Positions 11,396-23,345 of a stretch of DNA of 64,000 nt are shown in pieces. This stretch comes from Centropus unirufus (Eukaryota; Chordata; Aves; Cuculiformes; Centropidae). The notes below the pieces were generated by a model. The model searched no databases. It had not been told where the DNA came from and was given only the letters and a program-made list of their open reading frames with translations. The stretch is from positions 888,731 to 952,730 of the forward strand of contig VYZI01000112.1 in NCBI GenBank assembly GCA_013397695.1. Reading direction: 5' to 3'. Each line of letters begins with the position of its first letter. The stretch's first letter is position 1. A program made the position numbers and the translations under genes.

Positions 11396-14300
11396 AACAA
11401 AAACCCCCAAATTAACATAAAACTCCAGAGAAACCATAGAAAACAGGACGGAAAACATAGAAACTAAGGACCTTACATAGCAGGAACCGAGCACTTCAGT
11501 CCTTGGATACCAATCACTGTGCATACAAAAATCATCATTATCTTCCCTTAGGACTTGCAAGTTTACAGAGTAAGTCACCTTCTTAAATAGCAGAGGAAAG
11601 ACATACAAACTCTTCTTCTATAAAGAAAGCAAGCTAAGGAGGATCCAGGAAAATATATCGAAGATATGTTTTCTTTCCAGTTTTTGGAATTGTAATAAAA
11701 AGAGAAGCAGAGTGTGTTTGCAGTGGGGAGGGACAGAACAGACAAAACTGCTGAAGTAGAATGCCTTCTCTGGTAATGGGAAATGGTAAAAAAAGATCTA
11801 AAGCCAGTTTTTTAGCTAACTGAAAACATAATTGTGTACAATGGAATTACACTGGTTAACAGGCAGAGAAATTGCCTCACTCATAGCTCTTTGAAGAGAT
11901 TTATATTCAAATAATCATTTAGATAATTTTATTTTTTTCTTTGGGCACAACAATGGGTTTCTAGTTTGTTTCATTGTTCTCATTACCAAAGAGGAATAAA
12001 TTCTTTTCACTGCTAAGTTATTCCTCTTAAAAGAATAGCTGTGAGGAGCAAGAGAAGGATCAGATTACCAACATTTGTCAGTGCCCATCTAACTTTATCA
12101 TCCTTTGGGGTCTTGTTTCCTGGATTATCTTCTGTTTGGCTTGGGGAATGGTCTGAGCTTCCAAAAGAGTCTTTAGTCATGACTGTGCTATCAGAGTTGG
12201 AGCAGAAAAGCCATACTTCTATGAGTTTTGATGCTGTGCTGACTTCCTAACACTTTGTGAGGTAGTTCTGGCTGATGCCAATGCAGTAACTTGTAAAAAG
12301 CTCTTTAGCATATCACCACCTTCAACTTTCAAGAACAGAGTTTAAAAAGGTTGAATGCTAGTGACCTTCTACAAAGTTATTCTCATCAGAAAGTATTGGT
12401 AGCAGTCACTTTACTGTGCTGTAACATGAGATAGACAGCCTTGCATAACTTTTTCAATAACTGCAATTTTTAAAGGTCTAACTATTTAACACTTTAAAAA
12501 GGCTATTGACCTCAAGCAATCCATTTAAGAAGTGTTCACATCATAACTTTGAGTTCCTTAAAGGTTTCAGCATATTTTTCAGAAGAAAAAGAAAAAGCAG
12601 AATTTATGAAATCCATTAGCTGAGTCTTGGTCTGTGCTTTTTGACAGTCTGAGCATAGTTTTATGCAGCTGTGATTGCACTGACTGTCCCTCCTTCCTCT
12701 TTGCTTTCCCAGAGGAAATCAGTATTACACAAGTCATAATGCAATGTGCTAATGCTTATATCTTCTTAAAGACTGTAAGCAGCTTGCCCACTTAGGTTTA
12801 AACTGGCTTGCCTTGTGTGATGATTGTAGTGAGTGAATTAATGGATGATGAATGTCCTGAAAGGAGAAATCACTTTAAATAAATTATAACTCAAGCTAAA
12901 ACAGAAATCAGAAAACCAGATCACTAAATACTACTGTAGTTACATTAAACATATAGAGCAAAATAGACATCAGGATGCTAGGGGAAAAAAAAAGTCTTGC
13001 TTGTCCCGAGAAGTGCAGCAGCAGAAGATATGAAAGAGACATCAGAGGATGTGTGGCAGATTATGGATATGAGAAGAAAGTGGTGGGATGAGTAGGATGA
13101 GATCAAAGGATGCAAAGGGAGACAGCGGGGGCAGAGGGGGAGGGAGGTTCTTGATGAAAAGAAGATGAGAACCTTTTACATCAAAGAGAAATGAAGAGAC
13201 AAAGGCAAATGTTATATAGAAAGATGAGGACCAGATGATATTATTAATAGATTTATCAACTTCCTTTCTTGGAATCTTCTCAGTTCTCTTGAGAATTCCT
13301 TTACAAAGATTGGAAAAAAGCTTGTTTTTATTCCTGCATGATTTGAGTAAAATGGATTTGTTCTATGAGCATGAATAAAGAAAATGATGAATGGGACAGA
13401 GGGTGAAGTTGTAGTAGAGTAGTTAAGAGATAACATTAATAAGTCAGAATATAACCTACAGTTACTTTTGGCTGCATATCTTCTCATGAAGGCTCATTTA
13501 CATTCTTGTCTTGTACATTTAGAAAGCTTGGACTTAGCTTACTTCACTCTAGTCACTCAGCAAAGGCAAAAAAGTTGTGAAACAGGTGGCCCTCAACAGC
13601 CTCTACAATGAATAGAAACAAATGGGCAGTCAGGTGAGTTGTGTTTCCTTCTGTACTGCCTTGCCTTCTCCATGCTAGCTGTAGCAGAAGACTGAGAGCC
13701 ATGGCTGCTAGCGCAGGTGCCGCGGATATAAGCCTAAAGTTATCTGTGTGAACTGGGGCTAAAGTGACTGTATTGGTGACTGTAAAGAACTCTGTGACTT
13801 TTCACTCTAATCTGAAACACTCAGCTATGTAGGGACCTACACAACCAAAGCCTTTGTCACAAAATGGAGTGAATTTTAAAAATATAAGCTAGTAAAAAAT
13901 TCCAATAGCAGACATGTACAAGGTTTCCTCTGTACTGTTTAAGTGAAGGAATGAAATCAGAGTGTGTTATGAACAGGGTATCTGGAGTAAAATCAGGAAG
14001 CAGACTAACATAAGAGACTGTTTTCACATCACTACTAAATCTTTGGATTTTTTTCGCACAAAATTTAGAATTCTGATTCCACTGCTCCCCCACACACAGT
14101 TTTTTAATGAACTTTTATAAGCAGAGTATGTTGCCTTCAGTAAGGGGTTTTCTTTCCATGTTACTTTTCTCCTTTCTTTTCTGGTGCTGAATGATGTTGA
14201 AGTAACGCTAGTTATAAACTCTTGCAGTCATTTTTGACTACTGACTCACTAAGAGGCGTAATACGTTTAAGTCTTGCTGCCTAATTCTTCATCTCAGAAT

Positions 14301-14856
14301 TATGTTTGTTTCTGGTTTAAACTAATAGATGTCACATCTGTTTTTACCAACTTCCAGCTTGGAGGAAATAGGCTATGAACACAGGACTATTCAAGAATAA
14401 CAAGGGAATCCATGTTAAATTGCTAATCACCTAGCACTATTTTTTTTCAGCTTATATAAAAATGTGGTGGTATACCCAAATAATTCATAATGCCTTAGGT
14501 GAACAAGTAGCCTTGTAATACTTTGGCATAATTGAAAGTGATGAAGTGGAAGACTGGAGCTGTTTATTTCAGAATAACTGTGTTCAAGTAAAATGCCAAA
14601 AGACAGCGAAAACCACTGGAGATCTTGAAAGGAGTGAAGAGAAGAAAATCAGCATGGTCCAGAATAGTCAGAACCATAAACTCCCAAGCAAACAATTTAA
14701 TTTTAGTTTAAATTCCTCCTAATAATGAATTAAACAACCAACAAACCTGTGATTTTTAAGCTTCTTGGCTTAGGTGCATATTCATTTATCATAAATGCCT
14801 TTACAGAAACACATTTTACTTTGCATTGAAGGCAGTAGTTTCCCTGATCTAAAATA

Positions 14857-14857
14857 N
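14857..14857. other. Ambiguous base (n) in the assembly
   Basis: A single 'n' inside an A/T-rich stretch. It is a base-call ambiguity and not a scaffold gap, since the sequence continues unbroken on both sides. Confidence 0.99.
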
Positions 14858-17800
14858 AAATATTTTACAAAATATTAAAACTTAACAAGGCAAATTCTGT
14901 TCTCAGGTACATGGCTGAGTATCTTTTCAACAGAGCTTGCATTAAGATAAAAGCTTCAGAACGCTAAACGTTATTATTCCCTTTTCCAGTGAGTCCAAGA
15001 AAAAACTATCTTCCCTTCCAAATGCTGTAGTAATACTGATGGAGCCATACTACATACTACAAGACTGAATTTGGTTCCTTGTCAAAAGGTCAATGTTGTT
15101 AAAAAGACATAAGTTTTTTTAAAAAAATATGCGATTTCCCCAGAATATGGAAACTGAAGATATTAATTCTCAAAATTTTGCGGGTAAAAGGTACCATATT
15201 GATCTGCAAGGACCCACTGAGCAGGACCTTTGTCTTCTTCCACAATACAGGGAACCAGGGCAACTGTAAACTACCGACAGTCATTTGAGACCCCTCGGTT
15301 TATCTTTTCTCTTTCTTTTAGCGGTGATGACAATCCCCTGGAGCAAGGCCAGTCTAGGTTAGGAAAGGAAATCAGAGAGTGAATCATGAAGGAGCTAGGA
15401 TGCTAGCCTGCAGCTGCAGTGTGGGTTGGCTGATAACTGGCTACTGTTAATGAGGTAATCAGCTTGTGGATGCTGCAGAGTGCTGTACAGATTCATGTAG
15501 CTTAGTATTTAATTTAATTCCCTTCTCTATCCTAACTTCAATCATCTATGACTCAAATACACAGAGTTTCAATGGTATCCCATAGAAAACTTCAGCAGGT
15601 CATTGACCAATTTTTTACAGACAATCACACCAAAAGTACCATAGAACCTGCACTGGCATTCCAGGTCAATTCTGTGCGATATTGTCTTCTGCTACTCTGC
15701 ATTATACAAAGCCAAGTTTTGCCTAACAAAGTCACTTGAAAGAGGACAAGCTACTCTGCATCTCCCTTTTGGATAACTTGGAAGCAAAGAAAAACAAATG
15801 AGGTCGGACAGGACAGGCTGTTGTAAAGGGGGTAGTTTGCTGAGGCGAGAGGAGGGAAATTATCTCTCTCTCCCTTATCCTTGTGCTTATCAGTTGAAAA
15901 AATATAGCTACTGGCTGCATTTCCCACCCCCTAGCTCACCTCTGCATTATTTACTATAGAAAGCAAACACAGAAGATTTACTAGTTCTCTCCTTAAAAAT
16001 ATCCCTGTATCTAAAATTAGATTGTGGATGGAGGGTCAGAGAAAAGACAGAGAGAAATGGTAAGGGAAATGTTTCTTACCACTGGCTCTCTCCTGTCAGA
16101 TCATCTGAAGAGGTGTAGGAGACACTCTCCAAATCATCCAGGTTTCTGCCTCCACAGCCGATTTCTTTGACAAGAAAGAAGAGAAGCCAGATCTTCTTCG
16201 TATTCTGTATTACTATTTTGTTGCAACAGGGACAACATTCAGAAAAACTAGGACAGTTTGTAACACAAGATACTTATGCGGTTTTATACATGACTTCAGT
16301 GACTAAAGTTAAGCAAACCCATAGGCTCTATATAACCCTACCAGTATTACAGCATTTGAATGGGAGTTTCACATATAATTTAATGAACACTCGAACCTTT
16401 AGATTTAATAAAGGAAAAATTCTTCAGTAATTTCCTCACAAGGGAAATAGTGAGAAGCACTTTGCTGAATCAGCACTAAAGGCACAAATTTTCTAGCACA
16501 AACCAGAAACCTTTCCATTTTTTTCTGTCAGTGATGTGTGGTTAGTAAATAATACATAAAGAAGAACCAGGGGTGTATTTAAAATTGTACCCTTTTATAA
16601 AAATAGAGCTGTCAGGCTGATTGCTGAGGTTGGAAGGGGGAGGTCATTAGCAGAAAAGAATTAGATGCTTGTTAAGCAGCTGGAAGAGGATTTGTGACAA
16701 TAAGGTAAAAACTTAGTTGTGTAAAAGAGCACTGATTGGTGTGAAATCAATTGGTTAGATTCACCATAGTTACAAGTTTTTGTATAGTCATTACTCTCAG
16801 CTGTGACAGATGAGAACAATGATACAGTTCAGACCTCGGTGTTTTCTTATAGCTGAAGCTGTGTTTTGGAATGAATTATTGGGCCTAAAAGTCCATTTTT
16901 TTGTATACAATTTGCTGAGCTGTAGTCAAAGCCTCAGCAATAAATAACTAACTATTCCATCACAATAATGGCAAATGACATTGCTCATATGCTTCTAGAC
17001 CACTTCACCTCTATGTCTGTTTTCGGTTCTACTACAGTTGATATTCATTGGAAAAAAAAAAAAGAACAAAAGCAATTATTTCCTTGGTGTATAATGCTGT
17101 ATTTGTAGTGAAATAGGCACACTAATAGGTACATAGTGGGTGACTGGCATAGGATCAAGAGGGCTGTCACATATATAACTGTGGGAACCCACCAGCATTC
17201 CTTGCTCTGAAGATGCTCCCTTTTGGTAAGAGTTGAGAAGCTTCTAAGTCCCTGCTGCTCCTGTATGACTTGTTGTATAATTAAATGAAGAAATTCATAC
17301 TCAAGGTCTCCAAACCTTTGATATCTGTTGTTAGTTCACTCTGCTTGAGGGGCTGTTGCAAGGTAGGTCAGTACTGCAACTGTTGGAGCAGTGCTTTAGG
17401 CTTCCTTTTCCCTCACAATAAAAATCACACAGTATTGTCTCAAGAAGGAAGACCTGGGTAGTTGATATCTCTCTTCCACCCTCTTATCCTGGTAAAGTTT
17501 CTTGGAGTAAAATTTTCCACCTAAGATCAAAACTAATAAGGTAATATTAATTGCTCAGATATTTTTGTCATGCTTTTTAAACAACTGAAAAACAAACTAT
17601 GAATTTGAAACTCATGGAAAGCAAAGATATTCTGAAGCATTCTTCGGGCAGATAGAGTCCGATCTCTTTTTGCACTGGTGAAAACTTAAGTACTGTTGAG
17701 GGAACTGAAAACTTTCTTTGCTCCCCACTTCCCACTTTTCCTGCATATGCCTAAGCTACAGACAACGACAGACAAACTGTATCCCTGATGTCTCAGTTGA

Positions 17801-20800
17801 GGAAAAATATTCCATCCAATGTACAGAATTTCCATAAGCAGAAACGGTTTCTCTTCAACGTTGAAACATGTTGAGTAGATCTAATTGAGACCATGGGGAG
17901 AAGGGATTTTGCTTGTTTCATGTCAAGCTTCTCCAAGTTATCCACAGAACTACTAGCCTGCTCATGCTTATGAAGCTTAAAGAAAATTTTGATAAATTTC
18001 CAAATAAACTAAATAAAGGCATGTAGGATATAGCCAATATTTTTGAGGTTATGAAATAGACAAGCACAAGGATTGCTCCGAACATAATAATGATGCAACA
18101 ACATTGTGTAACCTCTGGTGAATTTCAGGTTCTATTCCCTACCCAAGGACAGTGTGGGACAAGAATTTTCAAGGAATTTTTTGAGTGGCTGGTGAATCAG
18201 AGTCTACCGATAATGCTTCAAATTCACCAGTGTCACGGTATTTACAATTTCTGGGCTCCTAGGAAAACACTGGTACTGTATTACACTGAAAAGAAAATCT
18301 CCTCCTGAGACTATCACTTTTCACATTTGATTATTCATGCTGCAAAACAAAGTTCAAGATAAATGAATACACAAAAAGTTGAGGTCACTTTACTTCAGCT
18401 GTAAATACCCATCTCCTGAGAGCAATACGATGTGAAGGAGCTCCATGGTTTGAAAACACAATCAGCTTCTCTTTCAAACAGCCTCAATTCTTATCTAATT
18501 TGTAAAGAAACCATTGTTTTCCTCATACACAGTGGCACAGTACAGGAACTCAATTTTTTTTAACAAATTATTTAACAGGAAAATCTTATGGAAAATATTA
18601 TGGAAGATATTATATATATTGGCATTTTCAGGAATGGTCTGCAATTTTGTTATTTTCAAGTCTATTTTTCTAATATTTCCCAAATTATGAACATTATTAT
18701 TTGGCACTGTAGACAATATAAGCTAAGCTCATTATTCCTTCAAAATAAGAAGGTGGCTTTACTCTCAATACAGATTCAGTGAGGAATATTAGCATGACAC
18801 CAAATGCAATGAAATGGTGTTGTATATATAACACCATGTTTTATTAAAACAGAGAAAAAAGCCTGACATTCTATGAAACACCAAGTTGAAAAGGAGCTTG
18901 GGAGCACTGGTGTCTGACAGCTTATGCATCCAATTACTGATATGTCACCAGAAATACGTGGGAATAAAGTAATGAGATGGCAGTTTCTGTAACAAAGGGT
19001 AACATTGTCTTCTTACATCTGGATCACCAGTTTCGTGCTATGTATAAACCTACATTTTCCTGTTAACTCTTTACAGTCACACAGATCACCATATCAAAAC
19101 CCAAAGTGCAGTGATAGAGCGCTAATTAATTAACACTAATAATGACCTCTCTAGCTACACTGGATGTTATTAAGGTATTGCTATTGTCTTCCCAGAAATG
19201 TACGTTCCTTTAAAGGAGGTACTCAACACATTCTGATCTGAAACTGAAACAATTATCTGACAAAAAAAAATTGCATTGAGGGAAAAACACTATTCTCTTT
19301 CTGCTGGTTTAGAAACATAAACTCTTCTAGTCTTTATGATGGATTTCCTCAAGAACCTTGCTTGATTTTCAGTTGCTCTTCTCATATTTAAAATAGGGCA
19401 GGTGAAAACAGCATGACACCAGTGATTCAATTCAAACACAATTTTTCCAGAAGAAAACATTTTATTTATGTGCAATGAAGTTTGACGCTGCGCAGTTCTG
19501 GTCAGAATTTCAAACCAGAAGGCTCATGTACCGCAAAGAAAAATACCTTCATGAGCCAAATCTATTTTTCTTGTTTGCGGGACACCATCCTAGCCCACAA
19601 TTTCCAGCAGTGTTTAAGTATATTTAGATACATAACCAGCCAGAGTGCCTGACAATAAAGAGAGGGTGGAAGTGTCCTACAGTGGATTGTCTCCCTTTAT
19701 GACTTTGTATTTTCTACTTAATCAAACCCCAGGCCATCAGCTGTATTGTGGTGTCCATAAAGAAATGCAGGAAAAGAAACCAACAGGACGTAAGAATGTA
19801 CTAAAAGGCTACGGCCCCTGCATCTCATTGAAGACCTCTGGCCTAAGAAGCTCACAAACTTAGCACTATTATGGCATGCCAGAAGGAAGCAGATAAGGCA
19901 TGAAGTCTTCCTTTGTAGCAGAAAGATTATGGGTTTACAAAAAAAGCTGTTAGTGGTTTTGCAATTTTATACGGCTTCCAAAAGGTGACATCATGAGCGT
20001 GTTGTCGTGTTCTCAGGTACCTTTCTAAGTTTGAGGCGTTCTGTACCATGGGTTTCTGAAAAGATTCATAACACCATTCTGGTTAGATGTGCCATGGGAG
20101 GGAGTGCATTTTGCAAGTATGTACCTTTTTGCCCATATTCTGTCCCTCAGATTTCCTCCTTTCATATACCTGTGGAGAAAGAGCCCCTTCTGAGTTGCTT
20201 TTGTTTTCAGTAGTTTTCCCAGCTCTTTTGGCCTAATCTTGCATGCACTTTCCTTAATATCTGAGTAGTACGCACCAAGTTACCTTTGAAGAGATTATGT
20301 TATTAGACTTCTAAGATAACATTAGGTTTTAGCATCTCTAAAGTAACAGTACAGCATGAGTCAATGCAGAGCATCTAGGCAAAAATTTCCTCCTTAGCCA
20401 GTGTGGGACCAGAGGGCTCTGGCACAGGTGGAGCAGGCAGCTGGGACCTGGGCCATTTTGCCATGTCACGCTACTGCCTGTTCTTCCTAGGCCTGGCCCT
20501 GAGCCGGCTTCTCTTTCCCCTGCCGACTTCATTGCAAGATGGAGCTTGCTCTGAACTCTGGAATCAGGCAAAGTATTAATACATCTATGAATTAACAGAA
20601 GTGCATATATATGGATATCATGAGGTGAAATTAGTCTATAAAGAGTTGTACCAACAATAAAATTAGAGTTTCTTATGGGTAACAGCAGTTTTGGTGCAAT
20701 AAGAAATCCCTATGCAGGATTAGCCTCTATTTGCTCATATTATATTAGAAGAGCTGCATATGTAAGAAGATGAGTATTTATTTTTGCAGTGTATTTGTGG

Positions 20801-22970
20801 GCTATGTTTCCTTCACATCCATTTTCCTATAATCGAATGTCATGCATATATAATGCGTTTCTTAGTATGTCCTTTGGGTTTTCTAAGAGGAATTATTTCA
20901 GGATGTCCTTTCAGCGAAATCTTACAATATTTGAAGTAGTAATTACAGAATGCCAGAATTAATTTTTCTCCAATAATTATGTGTCTGACAATCCCAAGCA
21001 GTTAACTCATTCATTAAAATTCAATAATGATTTCTCCTATGGCTTTCACTAGCAGTAATGACATACACTATTATGCATCACTAATTTCCATGAAGAACAA
21101 TGAAGCACCATTTTGTGGGCTTCTAGAATTACTCCACTGTACTTTGCTGTATTCTTTTCATAAGATGATGAAAGGGAAGGATGAGCAGTCTGGATTAAAG
21201 GTACTTTTTTCCATGCCTTACAATGTTTTGCTACATCAGCAAAGTGTTAAATAGAAACTGAAATATTTTTAAACTGATTTTATCATTGAGTTATAATTGG
21301 GAAGGGTACCAAGGCCTTTAGTAGCTGTTAAACTTCTTAGCTTTTAAATTCTTATTCAGTTTTTGCATTATAAATAGCATTAAGAATCATCAGTCTTCAG
21401 TTTAAAATTATCTGGACTGACTGAAGTATTGGAAACATTTTTGTTGCCCTTTAAAAATTATTTGGCTACTCAGCTCATTACTTCTTTCAGGGTTTTCTAG
21501 AGCACGCTGTGAAAATAACTCTAACAACTACACTGTATTTTGTAACTCCTCAGGAGTGGTTCAGTTGTTCTCAGGAGTGTTGCAAAATTGAATTTCCACC
21601 CTAGTTTGAGTGGTCAGGTCACCAAGTTATTCCTGCCAGGGGAAAAGATGCAGTAGACAGGAGCAGAACAGGCATCACAGGGAGAAGGGGGCCAATCCTG
21701 ATAAACTTGTACTCTAAGCTTAATGCACTGCAATATGTAGTCATGAAGTAGATAGCAATTGTGAATAATAATAATAGCAATTATGAAATGAATGGGTTAA
21801 TCCCCTTCACCTGTATTCCCTCCACCTCCATCAACAGCAGAACCCCTATAGCACAAGCAATGTGGGACACAGGCATTTTTCTACTTGCTATTTACCCAAG
21901 GCAAGCGCTTATTTTGCCTACTCTTACACCTAGGCCAGATCAGATGATCGTGTATATTTGGGTTGGATTTTTTTGTTTGTTGGATTTTCTGGTTCTTGCA
22001 TTGTGCTCAAGCATTAGTGTTCAAATTAGTTATTTATTTCTACTCCTGCTGACAATGGTGGAAATCTTTGCCATTGGGCAGTGTTTCCACCGCTGTACAG
22101 CCTGTGAAAGCATAGGCTCTATCCCACACAGGCCACAGTGTGCAAACCCAGGATACCAATCTATTGCTACAATTAGAACAGTGTAACTAAGAGCATAAAT
22201 GGTTTACTGGCCTATTTGCTGTCATAAGTTATGCAGGATTTGGCACACAATACATTTAATTATTTAGCTAATTGATTAATTCCCTAATGGAATCACAAAG
22301 AAAGAGGATTATGAATGTTCAGAATTCTTTTCTTTTTTCTGCCTAGTCAAGACAGATCAAGTCATCCTTTTAAGTGTGTTCTGCTTCTGTTAGGCATTTA
22401 GGTCAAAGCAATTGTTTACTTTATGTGCCTGTAATTACTATGAAATATGCTGAATTGCTAGCCACATTTCCCACAGCCAGGAACCAAAGGCCAAATTCAT
22501 TGCTCTTGCCTGCAAAAACACTACCCCAGGGTAAATTTTACGTATTACAATATAGTCTTATTTAAACTGAGAAATAATGACAACCCATGCCACATTGCAG
22601 CTTCAGACACAAATGTGTATTCCTTGAGGATGCATCAGCAGTCGGGTTTTCTAACTCAGACATGAAAGCATCGGAATTACCATTCTACAAAAGCTGTGTG
22701 TGAACTACTTTCAGCAAATTGAGGCAGTAGAATCAGGGCAGGTTAAGAGATATTGCATGAATCTGCGAGATTTACTTTCCTCAGTTAGCACTAAGGAAAT
22801 TTTAAACTTCAAAACATCATATTAGATCAGGAAATCCAAGATTAAACTAAACCGCCTGGTTAATAAATAAATTAAAATAATTGAGGGTCCTATTTGTATC
22901 ACATGGATGTTCATTTTTTAGTCAGAGGCTATTGTAAATTGTTCATGTAGGTGCAAGATTGTTGGTATAT
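14858..22970. other. Unassigned non-coding DNA, no recognised transposon in about 8 kb
   Basis: No gene, RNA gene or interspersed repeat recognised. Points of note are a near-perfect inverted repeat at 18814-18837 and a homeodomain-like word cluster at 19121-19150. A GC-richer patch at 20395-20570 gives a 77-codon minus-strand frame of no known family. A 141-codon frame lies at 21761-22186 (+), also unrecognised, with low-complexity Asn at its start. Poly-A and poly-T runs are short. Confidence 0.55.
18814..18837. repeat. Inverted repeat: 8-bp arms around a TA-rich centre
   Basis: ATGGTGTT at 18814-18821 and its complement AACACCAT at 18830-18837 flank the 8-base centre GTATATAT. That centre is itself nearly self-complementary, so the whole 24 bases form a near-perfect palindrome. 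It could extrude as a cruciform or be the fused end of an old DNA transposon. No target duplication or further element sequence is visible. Confidence 0.75.
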
Positions 22971-23345
22971 ACAAGGTTCAACACACAAAAAAAATCCCGA
23001 GACTATGCCAGTAATTCTTTTTATTTAACGAACGAAGAAAATCAACTACAATCACCTTCAAAACAGTTCCATTCTGAGTTGAAACACAGCTTCATATGAT
23101 GCTGCCAATGTTCAAAGCAATTATGCAGATCACTTTCTGAAAGGCTGTTGAACGTCTCGGTTGTCTTTTCTTTCACATCTACTGACAAAAATATGGATTC
23201 CTTTGAGCACTGACTTGGACTTCAGAAAGAGGGCACCAGGTCTGGTGAATAGGGTGAATGCTCAAGCACGGTAATGCTGTTATTAGCTAAAATCCGCTTC
23301 ACAGACAAAGCATTGTGCACTGGCACGTACCAACATTTTCCAACT
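22971..23345 (-). mobile_element. Mariner-family DNA transposon remnant, C-terminal transposase and terminal end
   Basis: On the - strand, 23342-23220 reads HNALSVKRILANN, then TVLEHSPYSPDLVP. This is the stretch between the second and third catalytic aspartates of mariner transposases. The second-Asp motif (usually HDNA) is mutated. A deletion of about 10 bases after SPDLVP removes the block that normally carries the third Asp (the CDFF or SDYH position). The frame shifts, then 23184-23042 is open again with VKEKTTETFNSLSESDL, NCFEHWQHHMKLCFNSEW and FEGD before a stop codon, matching the C-terminus of this family. The outer end near 22971 begins 'acaaggttcaac' beside TATA, a plausible inverted-repeat end beside the TA target. 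The 5' half of the element is not seen. It could be the chicken Galluhop (Mariner1_GG) family; I cannot confirm that here. Confidence 0.85.

Larger units (their letters stand above)
9841..14856. other. Unassigned AT-rich non-coding DNA
   Basis: No gene or interspersed repeat recognised. It holds a twice-occurring 25-bp AT-rich motif (10191-10215 and 11317-11341) and a strongly AT-rich stretch at 11280-11395. A purine-rich stretch lies at about 13010-13200, where G/A-rich words dominate the + strand. A small CpG-containing patch sits at 13700-13730. Frames of up to 103 codons have no recognisable similarity. Confidence 0.55.

Noticed and set aside
18814..18837. MicroRNA precursor at the 24-base palindrome
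   Set aside because: The stem is far too short for a pre-miRNA, and the flanks do not extend the pairing.
21761..22186. 141-codon + strand frame with an Asn run and hydrophobic stretch
   Set aside because: The Asn run comes from a small AAT repeat and the hydrophobic part from T-rich DNA. There is no signal peptide logic and no known family.
23225..23345. The Asp in YSPDL taken as the third catalytic residue of mariner
   Set aside because: In mariner transposases the third catalytic Asp lies about five residues further on (APSD or APCD). Here those codons are deleted, so the visible Asp is not catalytic.
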